Source of the DNA: Kribbella pratensis
GTDB taxonomy: Bacteria > Actinomycetota > Actinomycetes > Propionibacteriales > Kribbellaceae
Direction of reading: 5' to 3'
Length of the DNA stretch: 64,000 nucleotides
NCBI RefSeq assembly: GCF_004365355.1
Contig: NZ_SODP01000001.1
Location: forward strand, 2,301,473-2,365,472
In this document: one piece after another, positions 1 to 8,912 of the stretch
How positions within the stretch are numbered: position 1 is the first letter of the stretch
Layout: every line of letters begins with the position of its first letter
The notes under the pieces: model-generated
The model's input: only the letters and a program-made list of their open reading frames with translations
The model's database searches: none
What the model was told of the DNA's origin: nothing
Translations under genes and position numbers: made by a program

Positions 1-1840
1 TGGCGAAGTCCCATACCCCGATGCCGCGCGCGCAATGCAGTGCGGCTGCTTCCGGAGCGAGCCAGTCGGCCTGCGGTTGCTTGCCCGCGACAACGACATT
101 GATGTAGTGCCTGCTGCGCAGGCAGTGGTCGGCGGTGGCGAGCAGCGTGTTGGTGTCCGGCGGCAGATACACCCGGACAACCTCGGCCTTCTTGTTCACC
201 ACATGGTCGATGAAGCCAGGATCCTGGTGCGAGAAGCCGTTGTGGTCCTGCCGCCACACATGCGAGGTCAGCAGGTAGTTGAGCGATGGGATCGATCGGC
301 GCCACCGCAGCCCGCGCGTGACCTTGAGCCACTTGGCGTGCTGGTTGACCATCGAGTCGACCAGGTGCACGAAGGCCTCGTAGCAGGAGAACCAGCCGTG
401 CCGCCCGGTCAGCAGGTATCCCTCGAGCCAACCCTGGCAGGTGTGCTCGCTGAGGATCTCCATCACTCTGCCGTCCACGGCCAGGTGCTCGTCGGTCGGC
501 AACACCTCGGCGTTCCAGGCCTTGTCGGTGACCTGATACAGCGCATCCAGGCGATTCGACGCCGTCTCGTCCGGGCCGAAGACGCGAAAGTTGCGTTCGG
601 TCGCGTTGGCACTCATCACGTCACGCAGATAGTCACCCAGAACCCGCGTCGGTTCGTGGTCGGTCGCCCCGGGGACTGGCACAGGTACGGCGTACGACGC
701 GAGGTCCGGCAGCTTCAGGTCTCGCGAAGCCGGCCCGCCGTTGCTGTGCGGGTTCGAGCCCATCCGGCGATCGCCCGAGGGCACCTGGTCGAGAAGGAGG
801 TCGATCGGTGAGCCCGCCTCGTCGAAGAGTTCCTCGGGGCGATAGCTCTGCAGCCACTGCTCCAGTAGCCGGCGATGGTCCGGGTTACCCCGCACGTCGC
901 TCACAGGCACTTGATGCGCCCGCCAGGTGCCTTCGACCTGCACGCCGTCGACCTCGTGCGGCCCGGTCCAGCCCTTCGGCGTACGCAGGACGATCATCGG
1001 CCACGGCCGCCGCGGCGTACCGCTCACCGCCCGGGCCTCGGACTGGATGGCGGCGATCTCGTCGAGCACCTGCTCGAGCGTCGCCGCGAGCTGCTGGTGC
1101 ACGTGCTCGGGCTCGTCGCCGTCGACGAGGTACGGCCGATAGCCGTAGCCCTCCAGCAGGCTGGTCAGCTCGTCGTCGCCGATCCGGGCCAGGATCGCCG
1201 GATTCGCGATCTTGTAGCCGTTGAGGTGCAGGATCGGCAGTACCGCGCCGTCGGTCCGCGGGTCGAGGAACTTGTTCGAGTGCCACGACGCGGCCAGCGG
1301 ACCGGTCTCGGCCTCGCCGTCACCGATCACACAGGCGACGACGAGATCCGGGTTGTCGAGCACCGCGCCGTACGCGTGGCTGAGCGAGTAGCCCAGCTCA
1401 CCGCCCTCGTGGATCGAGCCCGGCAGCTCCGGCGCCACGTGGCTCGGGATCCCACCCGGGAACGAGAACTGCCGGAAGAGCCGCTCCATCCCGGACGCAT
1501 CTTGCGGTACGTCGGGGTAGGTCTCGCTGTAGCTGCCCTCCAACCAGGTGTTGGCGGCGATCGCCGGACCACCATGGCCGGGGCCGATCACGTACATCAT
1601 GTTCAGGTCGCGCTGCCGGATGACCCGGTTCAAGTGCGCGTAGAGGATGTTCAGCCCCGGAGTGGTTCCCCAATGGCCCAGGAGGCGTGGCTTCACGTCC
1701 TCCGGCCGCAGCGGCTGGTGGAGCAGTGGATTGCGCATCAGGTAGATCTGTCCGACCGACAGGTAGTTCGCGGCACGCCAGTACGCGTCGAGCGCGTCCA
1801 CCTCGTCGGCGCTGAGCGGCTTCTCCAGGATCTCGTACAT
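1..1840 (-). CDS. xfp: Phosphoketolase (xylulose-5-P/fructose-6-P), C-terminus off the window
   Basis: A thiamine-diphosphate enzyme that cleaves xylulose-5-phosphate or fructose-6-phosphate with phosphate to give acetyl phosphate. About 613 residues are visible; the family is about 790-800 aa, so the 3' end lies beyond position 1. The N-terminus has the family features: [46 protein letters not shown] and the ThDP motif [13 protein letters not shown]. The start is ATG at 1840 with GGAGG about 7 nt upstream. It is divergent from the PNPOx-like gene at 2044 and has a very good DosR-type element (1912-1925) about 70 bp upstream. In a dormancy setting it would supply acetyl phosphate and ATP without oxygen; that role is an inference. 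Confidence 0.95.
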   Translation of the reverse strand, partial: MYEILEKPLSADEVDALDAYWRAANYLSVGQIYLMRNPLLHQPLRPEDVKPRLLGHWGTTPGLNILYAHLNRVIRQRDLNMMYVIGPGHGGPAIAANTWLEGSYSETYPDVPQDASGMERLFRQFSFPGGIPSHVAPELPGSIHEGGELGYSLSHAYGAVLDNPDLVVACVIGDGEAETGPLAASWHSNKFLDPRTDGAVLPILHLNGYKIANPAILARIGDDELTSLLEGYGYRPYLVDGDEPEHVHQQLAATLEQVLDEIAAIQSEARAVSGTPRRPWPMIVLRTPKGWTGPHEVDGVQVEGTWRAHQVPVSDVRGNPDHRRLLEQWLQSYRPEELFDEAGSPIDLLLDQVPSGDRRMGSNPHSNGGPASRDLKLPDLASYAVPVPVPGATDHEPTRVLGDYLRDVMSANATERNFRVFGPDETASNRLDALYQVTDKAWNAEVLPTDEHLAVDGRVMEILSEHTCQGWLEGYLLTGRHGWFSCYEAFVHLVDSMVNQHAKWLKVTRGLRWRRSIPSLNYLLTSHVWRQDHNGFSHQDPGFIDHVVNKKAEVVRVYLPPDTNTLLATADHCLRSRHYINVVVAGKQPQADWLAPEAAALHCARGIGVWDFA

Positions 1841-1911
1841 GCTTCGACGTCCTCCGAGCGATCGCTGAGTGGATTGCCTTCACTGTCGCGCCCGGGCATG
1901 ACCGGCAACTA

Positions 1912-1947
1912 GGGACCGACGTCCCGGCCGCGTTCGCCAGAGGTCCC
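1912..1947 (-). promoter_or_regulatory. DosR-type tandem box upstream of phosphoketolase
   Basis: GGGAC-CGAC-GTCCC at 1912-1925 is a perfect inverted repeat with the 4-bp spacer of the mycobacterial DosR consensus GGGAC-TWWA-GTCCC. A half-conserved copy, TCGCC-AGAG-GTCCC, starts 22 bp later at 1934. Both lie between the divergent phosphoketolase and PNPOx-like genes. Assignment to DevR is inferred from similarity. Confidence 0.65.
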
Positions 1948-1975
1948 ATTGCTCTGCACGAACGCCTGTGCACCG

Positions 1976-1989
1976 AGGACTTTCGGCCC
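1976..1989 (+). promoter_or_regulatory. DosR-type box upstream of PNPOx-like gene
   Basis: AGGAC-TTTC-GGCCC keeps the half-site spacing of the DosR consensus. It sits about 55 bp before the start at 2044. The same sequence recurs, usually as its reverse complement GGGCC-GAAA-GTCC, in several other island promoters. Confidence 0.6.
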
Positions 1990-2043
1990 TACTGCGACAA
2001 GGCGTGGCAGAACATCGTGGGTTTGTTCACCCGAGGAGGCCCC

Positions 2044-2493
2044 ATGACTGCGCAGCGACCGAGATCCGATCACTCCCGGCTGGAGGTGCTCAGCAATGCG
2101 GATTGTCTCCGCCTGCTCCAGTCGGTTCCGCTCGGGCGACTCGTCTACACGTACGGCGGCCTCCCCGCGATCCGCCTGGTCAACTTCCAGGTCGACGACG
2201 ACACGATCGTGTTCAACACCGGGCCAGGTGACAAGCTCCGGGCGGCCGAACGTGGCGACGTGGTCGGCTTCGAGGCGGACGACGTCGACCCGGAGCGCCA
2301 CACCGGCTGGACCGTCACAGCCGTCGGACACCTGTCGATGGTCACCGACGACGAGACCGCCGCGCTGCGCCGCAGGCTGCCACTGCATTCATGGCTGCCG
2401 ATGGACGACCCGGCGCTGGTCCGCCTGGGGATCGAGTCCGTCCACGGGCGGCGTCTGGTTCCGTGGGCACAGCGTCCACGTTCGGGCGCGTAG
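2044..2493 (+). CDS. Pyridoxamine 5'-phosphate oxidase-fold (flavin/F420-binding) protein
   Basis: A 149-residue split-barrel flavoprotein of the PNPOx-like superfamily. Features are an N-terminal helix with LRLLQSVPLGRLVYT, the barrel strands PAIRLVNFQVDDD and IVFNTGPGDKL, and the family segment VVGFEADDVD followed by HTGWTVTAVGHL. Related DosR-regulon proteins are annotated as PNPOx-like, with poorly known substrates. The start is ATG 2044, with GAGGAGG just upstream, rather than the longer in-frame 2017. A DosR-type box lies about 55 bp upstream. The sensor kinase gene follows 60 bp downstream on the same strand. The exact reaction cannot be told from sequence. Confidence 0.85.
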   Translation: MTAQRPRSDHSRLEVLSNADCLRLLQSVPLGRLVYTYGGLPAIRLVNFQVDDDTIVFNTGPGDKLRAAERGDVVGFEADDVDPERHTGWTVTAVGHLSMVTDDETAALRRRLPLHSWLPMDDPALVRLGIESVHGRRLVPWAQRPRSGA

Positions 2494-2553
2494 GCCATAC
2501 TGCTCACCGGCACGCCGGTTCACAGACACCGTGACTGTGCGTATGGTGAGTGG

Positions 2554-4293
2554 GTGGCTGAAGGCCCACAGGGGCGCGGGAAATGGGACGAGGGGGCGCT
2601 GGAGTACGCCGGTCTGTCCCGCGTGCGCCTCGATGCCCTGCTGCAGGAACTGCTCGGTCGCGTCGACGAGATCATGGACTATCAGGAACGCCTGCGGGCG
2701 TTGCTCGACGCGGTCGTCGGCATCGGCGCGGACCTCGACCTGAACAGCACCCTGGACCGCATCGTCACCGCCGCCTGCGAACTCGCCGGAGCCCGGTACG
2801 GCGCACTCGGCGTCGTCGGCCCCGACGGCAAACGGCTCGTCCGCTTCATCACCCACGGCGTGACCGACAAGGAGATCGCCGCCATCGGCCCGTACCCAGA
2901 AGGCCACGGCATCCTCGGACTCCTGATCGAACACCCCGAACCGATCCGCCTGCACGACCTCGCCGAACACCCGCGATCCTACGGCTTCCCGAGCAACCAC
3001 CCGCCGATGAAGAGCTTCCTCGGCGTCCCGATCCAGACCCGTGAACACGCCTTCGGCAACCTTTACCTGACCGAGAAGACCGGCGGCGCAGACTTCACCG
3101 AGGACGACGAACGCACGGTCACCGCTCTCGCTGCCGCCGCGGGCGTCGTGATCGACAACGCCCGCTTGTACGCCGATACCGAGCAGCGTCGGCGTGGCCA
3201 TGAGGTCACCGCGGAGATCACCCAGCTGATGCTCGGCGAGTTCGACGCCGAGCAGGCGCTCCAACTCATCGCCCAGCGATCCCGGGAACTCTCCAGGGCG
3301 CAGGTGGCAGCCGTACTGCTTGCGGACGGCGACGAGCTGGTTGTGCGCGCCGTCGACGGACCGCCCGAGTTCCACCGATTCCTGGGCCGTCACATCCCTG
3401 CCGACCTTCCCGTGCTCGGCCTGGCGACGACCAGGGACGAGCAGGTCGTGATCGAAGACCTGGCACAACTGCTGAAGGACGCCGGGGTGTCCGACTTCCC
3501 CGAAGGTGCGAATCTCGGCCGGACGACGATGGCGCCCCTGCCGGCCGGCAGCTCCGGTACCGGAGGCCTGCTCGTGGTAGCCGCCGAACAAGGATCAGCC
3601 ACCCGGGTTTCGGAGAGTGCCGACCTGGTCCGGATGTTCGCCGGTCAGGCCACCCTGGCGCTGGAACGCGCCCAGGCACAACACGACCGGGACATGCTGG
3701 CGGTGCTCGAGGACCGCGACCGGATCGCCCGCGACCTGCACGATCTCGTCATCCAGCGACTCTTCGCCACCGGGCTACAGCTCCAGGGCATGCAACGGCT
3801 CGTGCGACCGGAACACCGAGAGCGACTCAGCCGCGCCGTCGACGACATCGACATGACGATCCATGATCTTCGCGCCGCGATCTTCGAACTCCAGCAAGCA
3901 CCGGATGCCAGCTCATTGCGCGGCGACATCCAGACACTGGTCTCCGAATACGCCGAACCGCTCGGATTCAGGCCCCAACTGATCTGCACCGGCCCGATCG
4001 ACACCGTCGTACCTACCCCCGTCCGGCCACAGATCCTCGCCACGATCCGCGAATCGCTGTCCAACGTCGTGCGGCACGCGCAGGCCTCGCACGTGACCGT
4101 CGAGGTCACGGTCGGCGCCGGCCAAGTGATCGCCCGGATCTCCGACGACGGTGTCGGCATCGGCTCGGGCAGCCGCAGCAGTGGCCTGCGCAACCTCACC
4201 GAGCGCGCTCAATCACTCGGCGGCAGCGTGCAGATCAGCGACAACGAGCCGCATGGCACGGTGGTCGAGCTGACCGCGCCGACCGGCGACTGA
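2554..4293 (+). CDS. devS: DevS/DosS-type heme-GAF sensor histidine kinase
   Basis: A 579-residue cytoplasmic sensor kinase with two GAF domains (about 60-205 and 225-370), a HisKA_3 dimerisation segment and an HATPase domain. The GAF-A segment SNHPPMKSFLGVPI puts a histidine at residue 149, matching what I recall as the heme-ligand His149 of M. tuberculosis DosS. The phosphoacceptor is H396 in IARDLHDLVIQRLFATG. ATP-binding boxes are ESLSNVVRHA, DDGVGIG and GLRNLTERA. It starts at GTG 2554 without an obvious ribosome-binding site. No DosR-type box was seen directly upstream, so it may be cotranscribed with the PNPOx-like gene. It likely senses O2, NO, CO or redox and phosphorylates the regulator at 5421-6074; heme binding is inferred. 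Confidence 0.93.
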   Translation: MAEGPQGRGKWDEGALEYAGLSRVRLDALLQELLGRVDEIMDYQERLRALLDAVVGIGADLDLNSTLDRIVTAACELAGARYGALGVVGPDGKRLVRFITHGVTDKEIAAIGPYPEGHGILGLLIEHPEPIRLHDLAEHPRSYGFPSNHPPMKSFLGVPIQTREHAFGNLYLTEKTGGADFTEDDERTVTALAAAAGVVIDNARLYADTEQRRRGHEVTAEITQLMLGEFDAEQALQLIAQRSRELSRAQVAAVLLADGDELVVRAVDGPPEFHRFLGRHIPADLPVLGLATTRDEQVVIEDLAQLLKDAGVSDFPEGANLGRTTMAPLPAGSSGTGGLLVVAAEQGSATRVSESADLVRMFAGQATLALERAQAQHDRDMLAVLEDRDRIARDLHDLVIQRLFATGLQLQGMQRLVRPEHRERLSRAVDDIDMTIHDLRAAIFELQQAPDASSLRGDIQTLVSEYAEPLGFRPQLICTGPIDTVVPTPVRPQILATIRESLSNVVRHAQASHVTVEVTVGAGQVIARISDDGVGIGSGSRSSGLRNLTERAQSLGGSVQISDNEPHGTVVELTAPTGD

Positions 4294-4304
4294 TCGGCGA
4301 CCGG

Positions 4305-4340
4305 CAGCCGAAAGACCTTCCGACTCGGGACTCTTGCCTG
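4305..4340 (+). promoter_or_regulatory. Tandem DosR-type boxes upstream of Acg-like nitroreductase 1
   Basis: CAGCC-GAAA-GACCT (4305-4318) and GGGAC-TCTT-GCCTG (4327-4340) start 22 bp apart, about two helical turns. The second includes TCGGGACTC, which recurs upstream of 9658 and 28903. The pair lies 60-95 bp before GTG 4400 and inside the longer in-frame reading that begins at 4334, which argues against that earlier start. Confidence 0.6.
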
Positions 4341-4399
4341 CAGCGCCGCGCTCCTCTGACGGCGAGGCTGAAGGAGAGCACCAGTGGGAGGAGCCTCCA

Positions 4400-5377
4400 G
4401 TGGCTGACCAGCAGTTGCCGGCAGAACATGTCAACGCTTTGCTCGAGGCGGCCGTCGCCGCACCCAGCATGCACAACACCCAGCCCTGGCGGTTCGAGGT
4501 CAGCGGGCACGTGATCGACCTCTTCCTTGACGACTCACGCACTCTGCCCGCCGAAGACCCAACCGGCCGGGCCATGAGGATCGGCGCCGGCGCCGCGGCC
4601 TTCAACCTGCGCTGCGCGGCCGCCGCCCTGGGCTATGGCACCTGGTACGGACTCGCACCGTACGCCGAAGAGCCCGACCTCCTGGCCCGCATCGTCATCG
4701 AACCGAGCAGCACGACGGACGAGGCGTTGAGTGTGCTCGCCGAGGAGATCCCCCACCGCCGCACGGACCGTCGTCCGACCGATTCCACGCCGTTGGCGGA
4801 GAACGTCCGGATCGCTCTGCTGCACGCGGCGTACGTCGAAGGTGCCGAACTGAGCTGGCTCGGCGCGGCCGAGATCCACACCGTGCTCGATCTGGTGCTG
4901 GATACCGACCTGCGCGAGATCAGCGACTGGCATCGCCGCGCCGAACGGGCCCATTGGGTCGGCGGCGCGCGGACGACCGACGGCGTACCGAGTTCGGCGC
5001 TCGGGCCGCGATCGACCAGCTATCCGTCCACCGTCCGCGACCTTGCCACTCAGCCTCTGGACCGGATGCGCGAGCAGTCGGCCTTCGAGGCCGATCCGGA
5101 TCTCGCGGTCCTGTCGACCGCCTACGACGAGCCCGCGGATCAGGTCGCCGCCGGGGCCGCACTCGAACGAGTCCTGCTGACCGCGACCCGGGCCGGCGTC
5201 AGTGCGTCGTTCCTGAACCAGCCGCTCGAGTTCGAGGACCTGCGCCGCAAGGTGCAGAGCCTCACCGGGCAGCCCGGGCACGCCCACATGATCATCCGTT
5301 TCGCTCACAGCCGGCCGGGCCCGCACACAGCCCGTCGCCCGGTCGCCGACTTCGCTCCCACCGACGAGCAATCATGA
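4400..5377 (+). CDS. Acg-like nitroreductase-family protein
   Basis: A 325-residue protein of the Acg group of nitroreductases (M. tuberculosis Acg/Rv2032 type), a flavin-sequestering branch induced in hypoxia. Diagnostic features are the N-terminal APSMHNTQPWRFEV, DDSRTLPAEDPTGRAMRIG, the IPHRRTDRRPTDSTPL segment, and a C-terminal half with ERVLLTATRAGVSASFLNQPLE. Half the family's classical FMN site is normally missing in Acg proteins, so catalysis is uncertain. GTG 4400 is chosen because GGGAGGAG lies about 7 nt upstream and the 4334 alternative overlaps the promoter boxes. A paralogue lies at 9658-10632. The gene sits between the sensor kinase and the response regulator. Confidence 0.88.
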   Translation: MADQQLPAEHVNALLEAAVAAPSMHNTQPWRFEVSGHVIDLFLDDSRTLPAEDPTGRAMRIGAGAAAFNLRCAAAALGYGTWYGLAPYAEEPDLLARIVIEPSSTTDEALSVLAEEIPHRRTDRRPTDSTPLAENVRIALLHAAYVEGAELSWLGAAEIHTVLDLVLDTDLREISDWHRRAERAHWVGGARTTDGVPSSALGPRSTSYPSTVRDLATQPLDRMREQSAFEADPDLAVLSTAYDEPADQVAAGAALERVLLTATRAGVSASFLNQPLEFEDLRRKVQSLTGQPGHAHMIIRFAHSRPGPHTARRPVADFAPTDEQS

Positions 5378-5420
5378 CCACCTCTTCGGCGATGTTGCCG
5401 GGCCGACCAACAGTCGTGCG

Positions 5421-6074
5421 CTACGGCTGCTGGTTCTTCTTGGAGTGTTCGATAGCGAAGACGGCAGCCTCGGTACGACGTTCGAGGTTGAGTTTGCGCA
5501 GCAGCGACGACACGTAGTTCTTGACCGTCTTCTCGGCGAGATAGAGCGACTGGGCGATCTGCCGGTTCGTCTTCCCCTCGGCGATCTCGGCCAGGATGCG
5601 TCGTTCCTGGTCGGTCAGCGAGGCATACCTCGGGTCCTCGGCCTCGGCCGGATGGCGGAGCCGGTCAAGGACCTTCGCCGTCATCGCAGGGTCGAGCAGC
5701 GACTCGCCGGCAGCCAGGCTCCGGACCGCGTCGATCAGGGTCTGGCCGTGGACCTGCTTCAGCAGATACCCCGAGGCTCCGGCCATGATCGCGGTGAACA
5801 GCGCCTGGTCGTCCGAGTACGACGTCAGCATCAGGCAGGCCGGCGGCTCGTCCATCAGCGACCGGACCTCACGGCAGACGGTGATCCCGTCGCCGTCGGG
5901 CAGGCGGACGTCCAGCACGGCGACATCGGGACGTACGGCGGGGATCCGCGCGATCGCCTCCGCGGCGGTCCCAGCGTCACCGACGACCTCGATGTCAGGC
6001 TCCGCGTCGAGCAGCTGGTGCAGTCCCAGCCGGACCACCTCGTGGTCGTCGAGCAGAAACACCTTGATCGCCAT
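5421..6074 (-). CDS. devR: DevR/DosR-type response regulator (NarL/FixJ family)
   Basis: A 217-residue regulator. The receiver domain carries acidic pocket D9/D10, phosphoacceptor D55 in LDVRLPDG, T84 and K106. The C-terminal LuxR-type HTH contains LTDQERRILAEIAEGKTNRQIAQ. Its recognition helix AEKTVKNYVSSLLRKL is very close to that of mycobacterial DosR, including the DNA-contacting K and N residues of TVKNYVS. This supports reading the GGGAC-N4-GTCCC elements of the island as its sites. It is convergent with the Acg-like gene and divergent from 6277, with three candidate boxes between, so autoregulation is likely. Confidence 0.93.
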   Translation of the reverse strand: MAIKVFLLDDHEVVRLGLHQLLDAEPDIEVVGDAGTAAEAIARIPAVRPDVAVLDVRLPDGDGITVCREVRSLMDEPPACLMLTSYSDDQALFTAIMAGASGYLLKQVHGQTLIDAVRSLAAGESLLDPAMTAKVLDRLRHPAEAEDPRYASLTDQERRILAEIAEGKTNRQIAQSLYLAEKTVKNYVSSLLRKLNLERRTEAAVFAIEHSKKNQQP

Positions 6075-6160
6075 ACCGACTCCTTCGGATTCCGGACACT
6101 CCTCCGAAGGATCGCTCCCGCGGTCAGCCGAGGGCCAGGGTCAACGGTCCCGGGCCCACC

Positions 6161-6215
6161 GGGACCTTCGGCGGGAACGGGCCGAGCGGCCCTGGTCGCT
6201 CAGGACATCGGCCCC
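6161..6215. promoter_or_regulatory. Cluster of DosR-type boxes between devR and HTH-PNPOx gene
   Basis: Three 14-mers with the same layout lie in the 200-bp divergent gap: GGGAC-CTTC-GGCGG (6161-6174), GGGCC-GAGC-GGCCC (6179-6192, perfectly palindromic) and AGGAC-ATCG-GCCCC (6202-6215). A longer dyad GGTCCC...GGGACC overlaps at 6147-6166. Either or both flanking genes could be controlled. Confidence 0.5.
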
Positions 6216-6276
6216 TGCCCGCCCGGGCCCGGAATTGATTGTCTGAAGATGGCACATCGATGCGAAAGGGACTGCG

Positions 6277-6924
6277 ATGGACAGCAGGTCACAGACCACA
6301 CCAACGCCGAGCGACCTCGGCCTCCGGATCCGGCGGCGCCGGCTGGCGCTCGGCCTGAGTACCGCGGAAGTTGCCGAACGCACCGGCTCGAGCATCGAAC
6401 GCATCGAGCAGATCGAGACCGGCCCGTTCGCGCTGACCGGCGGCGGACTCGTCCGCCTGGCCCGCGCTCTCGACACCGACGTCGACGATCTCACCTCGCC
6501 GCGCCGTCCCCGGACTCCTCACCGCGCGCCGATCGCGCCGGTCCTCGATCCGATGCGCCGCGAGGAATGCATCACGCTGATCGACGCCCGTGACGTCGGC
6601 CGGATCGCGTACAACCGAGCCGACGAGCTGGTGGTGATCCCGGTCAACTACTGCCACCTCAACGGACTGATCATCTTCCGGACCGCGGCCGACAGCGCGG
6701 TCGCGCAGTACGACCTGGCCCCGGTCGCGTTCGAGCTGGACGACCTCGACGAAGGAATGCGAGAGGGCTGGAGCGTCCTGGTGAACGGGATCGTCCGTCC
6801 GGCCACGCCCGAGGAGAGCCAGCTCGCCCGCGGCCGGGTGGAGCCGTGGGCCGGCGGCACCCGCGAGACCTGCATGGTCGTCGAGCCCCACCGCATCACC
6901 GGCCGACGCATCCGGTCCGGGTGA
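6277..6924 (+). CDS. XRE-type HTH fused to PNPOx-fold flavin-binding domain
   Basis: A 215-residue two-domain protein. Residues 8-68 form a Cro/CI-type HTH (RIRRRRLALGLSTAEVAE, then a recognition helix around SSIERIEQIETG). Residues 85-215 form a PNPOx-like split barrel with ECITLIDARDVGRIAYN, VIPVNYCHLNGLIIFRTA and WSVLVNGIVRPAT. HTH-PNPOx fusions occur in actinobacteria and may be flavin- or F420-responsive regulators, but the ligand is unknown. Start ATG 6277. It reads away from devR over the shared box cluster. A hairpin terminator follows at 6935-6978. Confidence 0.87.
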   Translation: MDSRSQTTPTPSDLGLRIRRRRLALGLSTAEVAERTGSSIERIEQIETGPFALTGGGLVRLARALDTDVDDLTSPRRPRTPHRAPIAPVLDPMRREECITLIDARDVGRIAYNRADELVVIPVNYCHLNGLIIFRTAADSAVAQYDLAPVAFELDDLDEGMREGWSVLVNGIVRPATPEESQLARGRVEPWAGGTRETCMVVEPHRITGRRIRSG

Positions 6925-6934
6925 GCACGAGAAC

Positions 6935-6978
6935 ACGAAAGGGGTCGCACCGTCGCCGGACGGCGAGGCCCTTTTCGT
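6935..6978 (+). terminator. Rho-independent-like terminator
   Basis: An inverted repeat with arms ACGAAAGGGGTCGC and GCGAGGCCCTTTTCGT (one bulge/mismatch), followed by a short T-rich stretch. It lies 11 bp after the stop of the HTH-PNPOx gene, in the gap before the convergent stress-protein gene. Confidence 0.6.
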
Positions 6979-7089
6979 GCTTTGTCAGCGATCCAGCTCA
7001 TGCTCGCGCAGGCATCCCCGCGCCGACCATCCAGGCCGTGCCGGAACCGATCGAATGCATCATTGCTGCTCCTCACGGCTCCGATCGGA

Positions 7090-8016
7090 TCAGTACGTCG
7101 GCACGACGGCGTCGCTGTGCCGGGAGCTGTGCAGCTCGTGCCCACGCTCGGCCGTGGCCGGGTGATGCGGCACGACGGCAACCGGGCACGTCATCGCCGC
7201 GACCGAACGGCGCGCCACCGGGTCGATCGGCAACGGGCCCGCATGCGCCCCTACCACGACCAGCCCCACGTCGGCGCTCTCGCGCACGAGCGCGGCGGCC
7301 GGCTGGCGACTGCTCAGGAACCGCGTCACCTTGACGGCCGGGAACCGGCTCGTCCACCGCGCGAGTGTCTCCGAGAGCATGTGATCCGCCCGGCTGATCC
7401 AGGTGTGGTCCGGATCGCCGTCGTCGAAGGCGTGCTCAGCCGGCAGTCCGGCGTGTACGACGACCAGGTCGGCTTCACGGCCGGCGGCGACGCCGAACGC
7501 GAACTCGAGTGCTTCCGTGCACAGCGCCGTACCATCGATGCCCACGGCAACCTTCCGGTCGAGCAGCGACGGCTTCCAGGTTGCCGGTACGACGACCACC
7601 GGGCAGCCGGCCCGGCCGGCCAGCGTCAGGCTGACCTGCGTGTTGACAAGGCGCTGCGCGCCCCGGCTACGGGACCGCCTGACCACGAGCATCCGCGCGT
7701 TCCGTGCCGCGTGCGCGAGTACCCGCACCCGCGATCCCTCACCGGCGACCGCGGCCAGCTCGGTCGCATAGCCGTCACGATGCCGGACATGCGCGACAGC
7801 TGCCCGCAGCGCGTCGTCCGCGTGCTCGGCCGGAGACCTCGGGGCGTATCCCGGCATCATCGGCGTGTACGAACTGTGCGCGGAGTACGGCGCGACCAGT
7901 ACGAGTTCCGCACCGGCCCGAAGCGCCTCCGCGGACGCGTAGTCCACCACTCGCAGGTTCTCCGCACTGCCGTCGACCTCGACCACCACGGGTCCGGTCC
8001 GGTTCCAGGTACTCAT
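7090..8016 (-). CDS. Universal stress protein, tandem UspA domains
   Basis: A 308-residue protein of two UspA folds (about 1-145 and 160-305). The first opens with VVVEVDGSAENLRVVDYA, and the second with KVAVGIDGTALCTEALEFAFG. The ATP-binding GxxGxH/GS-type motifs of both halves are partly altered (MLVVRRSRSRGAQRLV in the first, LVVVGAHAGPLPID in the second). Tandem Usp proteins are the most common class of DosR-regulon products and may bind ATP or redox signals. It is the last gene of a three-gene set with another Usp (15 bp upstream) and DoxX. Confidence 0.9.
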   Translation of the reverse strand: MSTWNRTGPVVVEVDGSAENLRVVDYASAEALRAGAELVLVAPYSAHSSYTPMMPGYAPRSPAEHADDALRAAVAHVRHRDGYATELAAVAGEGSRVRVLAHAARNARMLVVRRSRSRGAQRLVNTQVSLTLAGRAGCPVVVVPATWKPSLLDRKVAVGIDGTALCTEALEFAFGVAAGREADLVVVHAGLPAEHAFDDGDPDHTWISRADHMLSETLARWTSRFPAVKVTRFLSSRQPAAALVRESADVGLVVVGAHAGPLPIDPVARRSVAAMTCPVAVVPHHPATAERGHELHSSRHSDAVVPTY

Positions 8017-8031
8017 CTCACGTGCCTTCCT

Positions 8032-8907
8032 TCAATTCACTCCGGCTGCCGAAACGATCGCCAGCGGGCAGGTTGCGTGGTGCAGGACACCTCGGGTCAC
8101 CGAGCCGAGGAGGAAGGACGCCACCTTGGTGTGGTGGCGGGTGCCGATTACCAGGAGCTGGGCGTCGGCCTGCTCGGCGGCGGTGATGATGCCGTCGATC
8201 GGGTGACCCCGGCGGACATCGGTCCGGATGGTCAGCTCCGGGTATTTCGCGCGCCACTCGGCGGCGACGTTCTCGAAGTGGCGCTCGGCGTTCTCGGACC
8301 ATTCGGCGCTCACCCCGGCCGAGTTCATCGCGTCCCAGCTGAGGACGACCGGCAGGTCCCAGACGTGCACCAGCCGGACCGGCAGGTCGCGCTCGATCGC
8401 CGCGGCGATCGCGAACTCGATGACGGCGGCGTTGTCGTCGCCGTCATCGAGGGCAACGAGCACCGGTCCGGCGTGATCGGCAGGCTTCCAGTGGTCGGGC
8501 ACGATGACGACGGGCACCGACGCGTACGCCGCGACCGCTTCCGAGGTCGACCCGATCAGCAGGCGTTTGAACGTCCCCATGCCCCGCCGGCCGACAACCA
8601 GCATCCGGCTGCCGGCGGCGAGCTCGACCAGCGTCCGGGCTGGTGCCCCGGCTCTGAGGTCGGCTTCGTGGTCGAGCCGGCCGGCGCTCTCGTCCAGGTA
8701 CTTCTGGACCTGGTCAACCAGCTCCATCGACGCGTCGTCCACCGCGTCCGGCTCCCAGCCCGGTGAGCGCCGGAGCTTCTCCTCGATGACGTGCACCGCG
8801 TGGAGGGGCTCCCGCCGGAGCAGACACTCCTGCAGGGCCCACTCCAGCGCGCCGGTGTCCCGCCAGGAGCCGTCGACTCCGACGTGGATGACCGGCTTCA
8901 CAGTCAT
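8032..8907 (-). CDS. Universal stress protein, tandem UspA domains
   Basis: A 291-residue tandem Usp. Domain 1 begins PVIHVGVDGSWRDTGALEWAL and carries MLVVGRRGMGTFKRLLIGS. Domain 2 begins GPVLVALDDGDDNAAVIEFA and carries LVIGTRHHTKVASFLLGS followed by VLHHATCPLAIV. Both have the G-2x-G-9x-G(S/T) ATP-site pattern. The start is ATG 8907. GTG 8916 is an alternative that would overlap the DoxX stop as GTGA, giving translational coupling. The gene is in an operon between DoxX and the third Usp gene. Confidence 0.9.
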   Translation of the reverse strand: MTVKPVIHVGVDGSWRDTGALEWALQECLLRREPLHAVHVIEEKLRRSPGWEPDAVDDASMELVDQVQKYLDESAGRLDHEADLRAGAPARTLVELAAGSRMLVVGRRGMGTFKRLLIGSTSEAVAAYASVPVVIVPDHWKPADHAGPVLVALDDGDDNAAVIEFAIAAAIERDLPVRLVHVWDLPVVLSWDAMNSAGVSAEWSENAERHFENVAAEWRAKYPELTIRTDVRRGHPIDGIITAAEQADAQLLVIGTRHHTKVASFLLGSVTRGVLHHATCPLAIVSAAGVN

Positions 8908-8912
8908 CTCGG

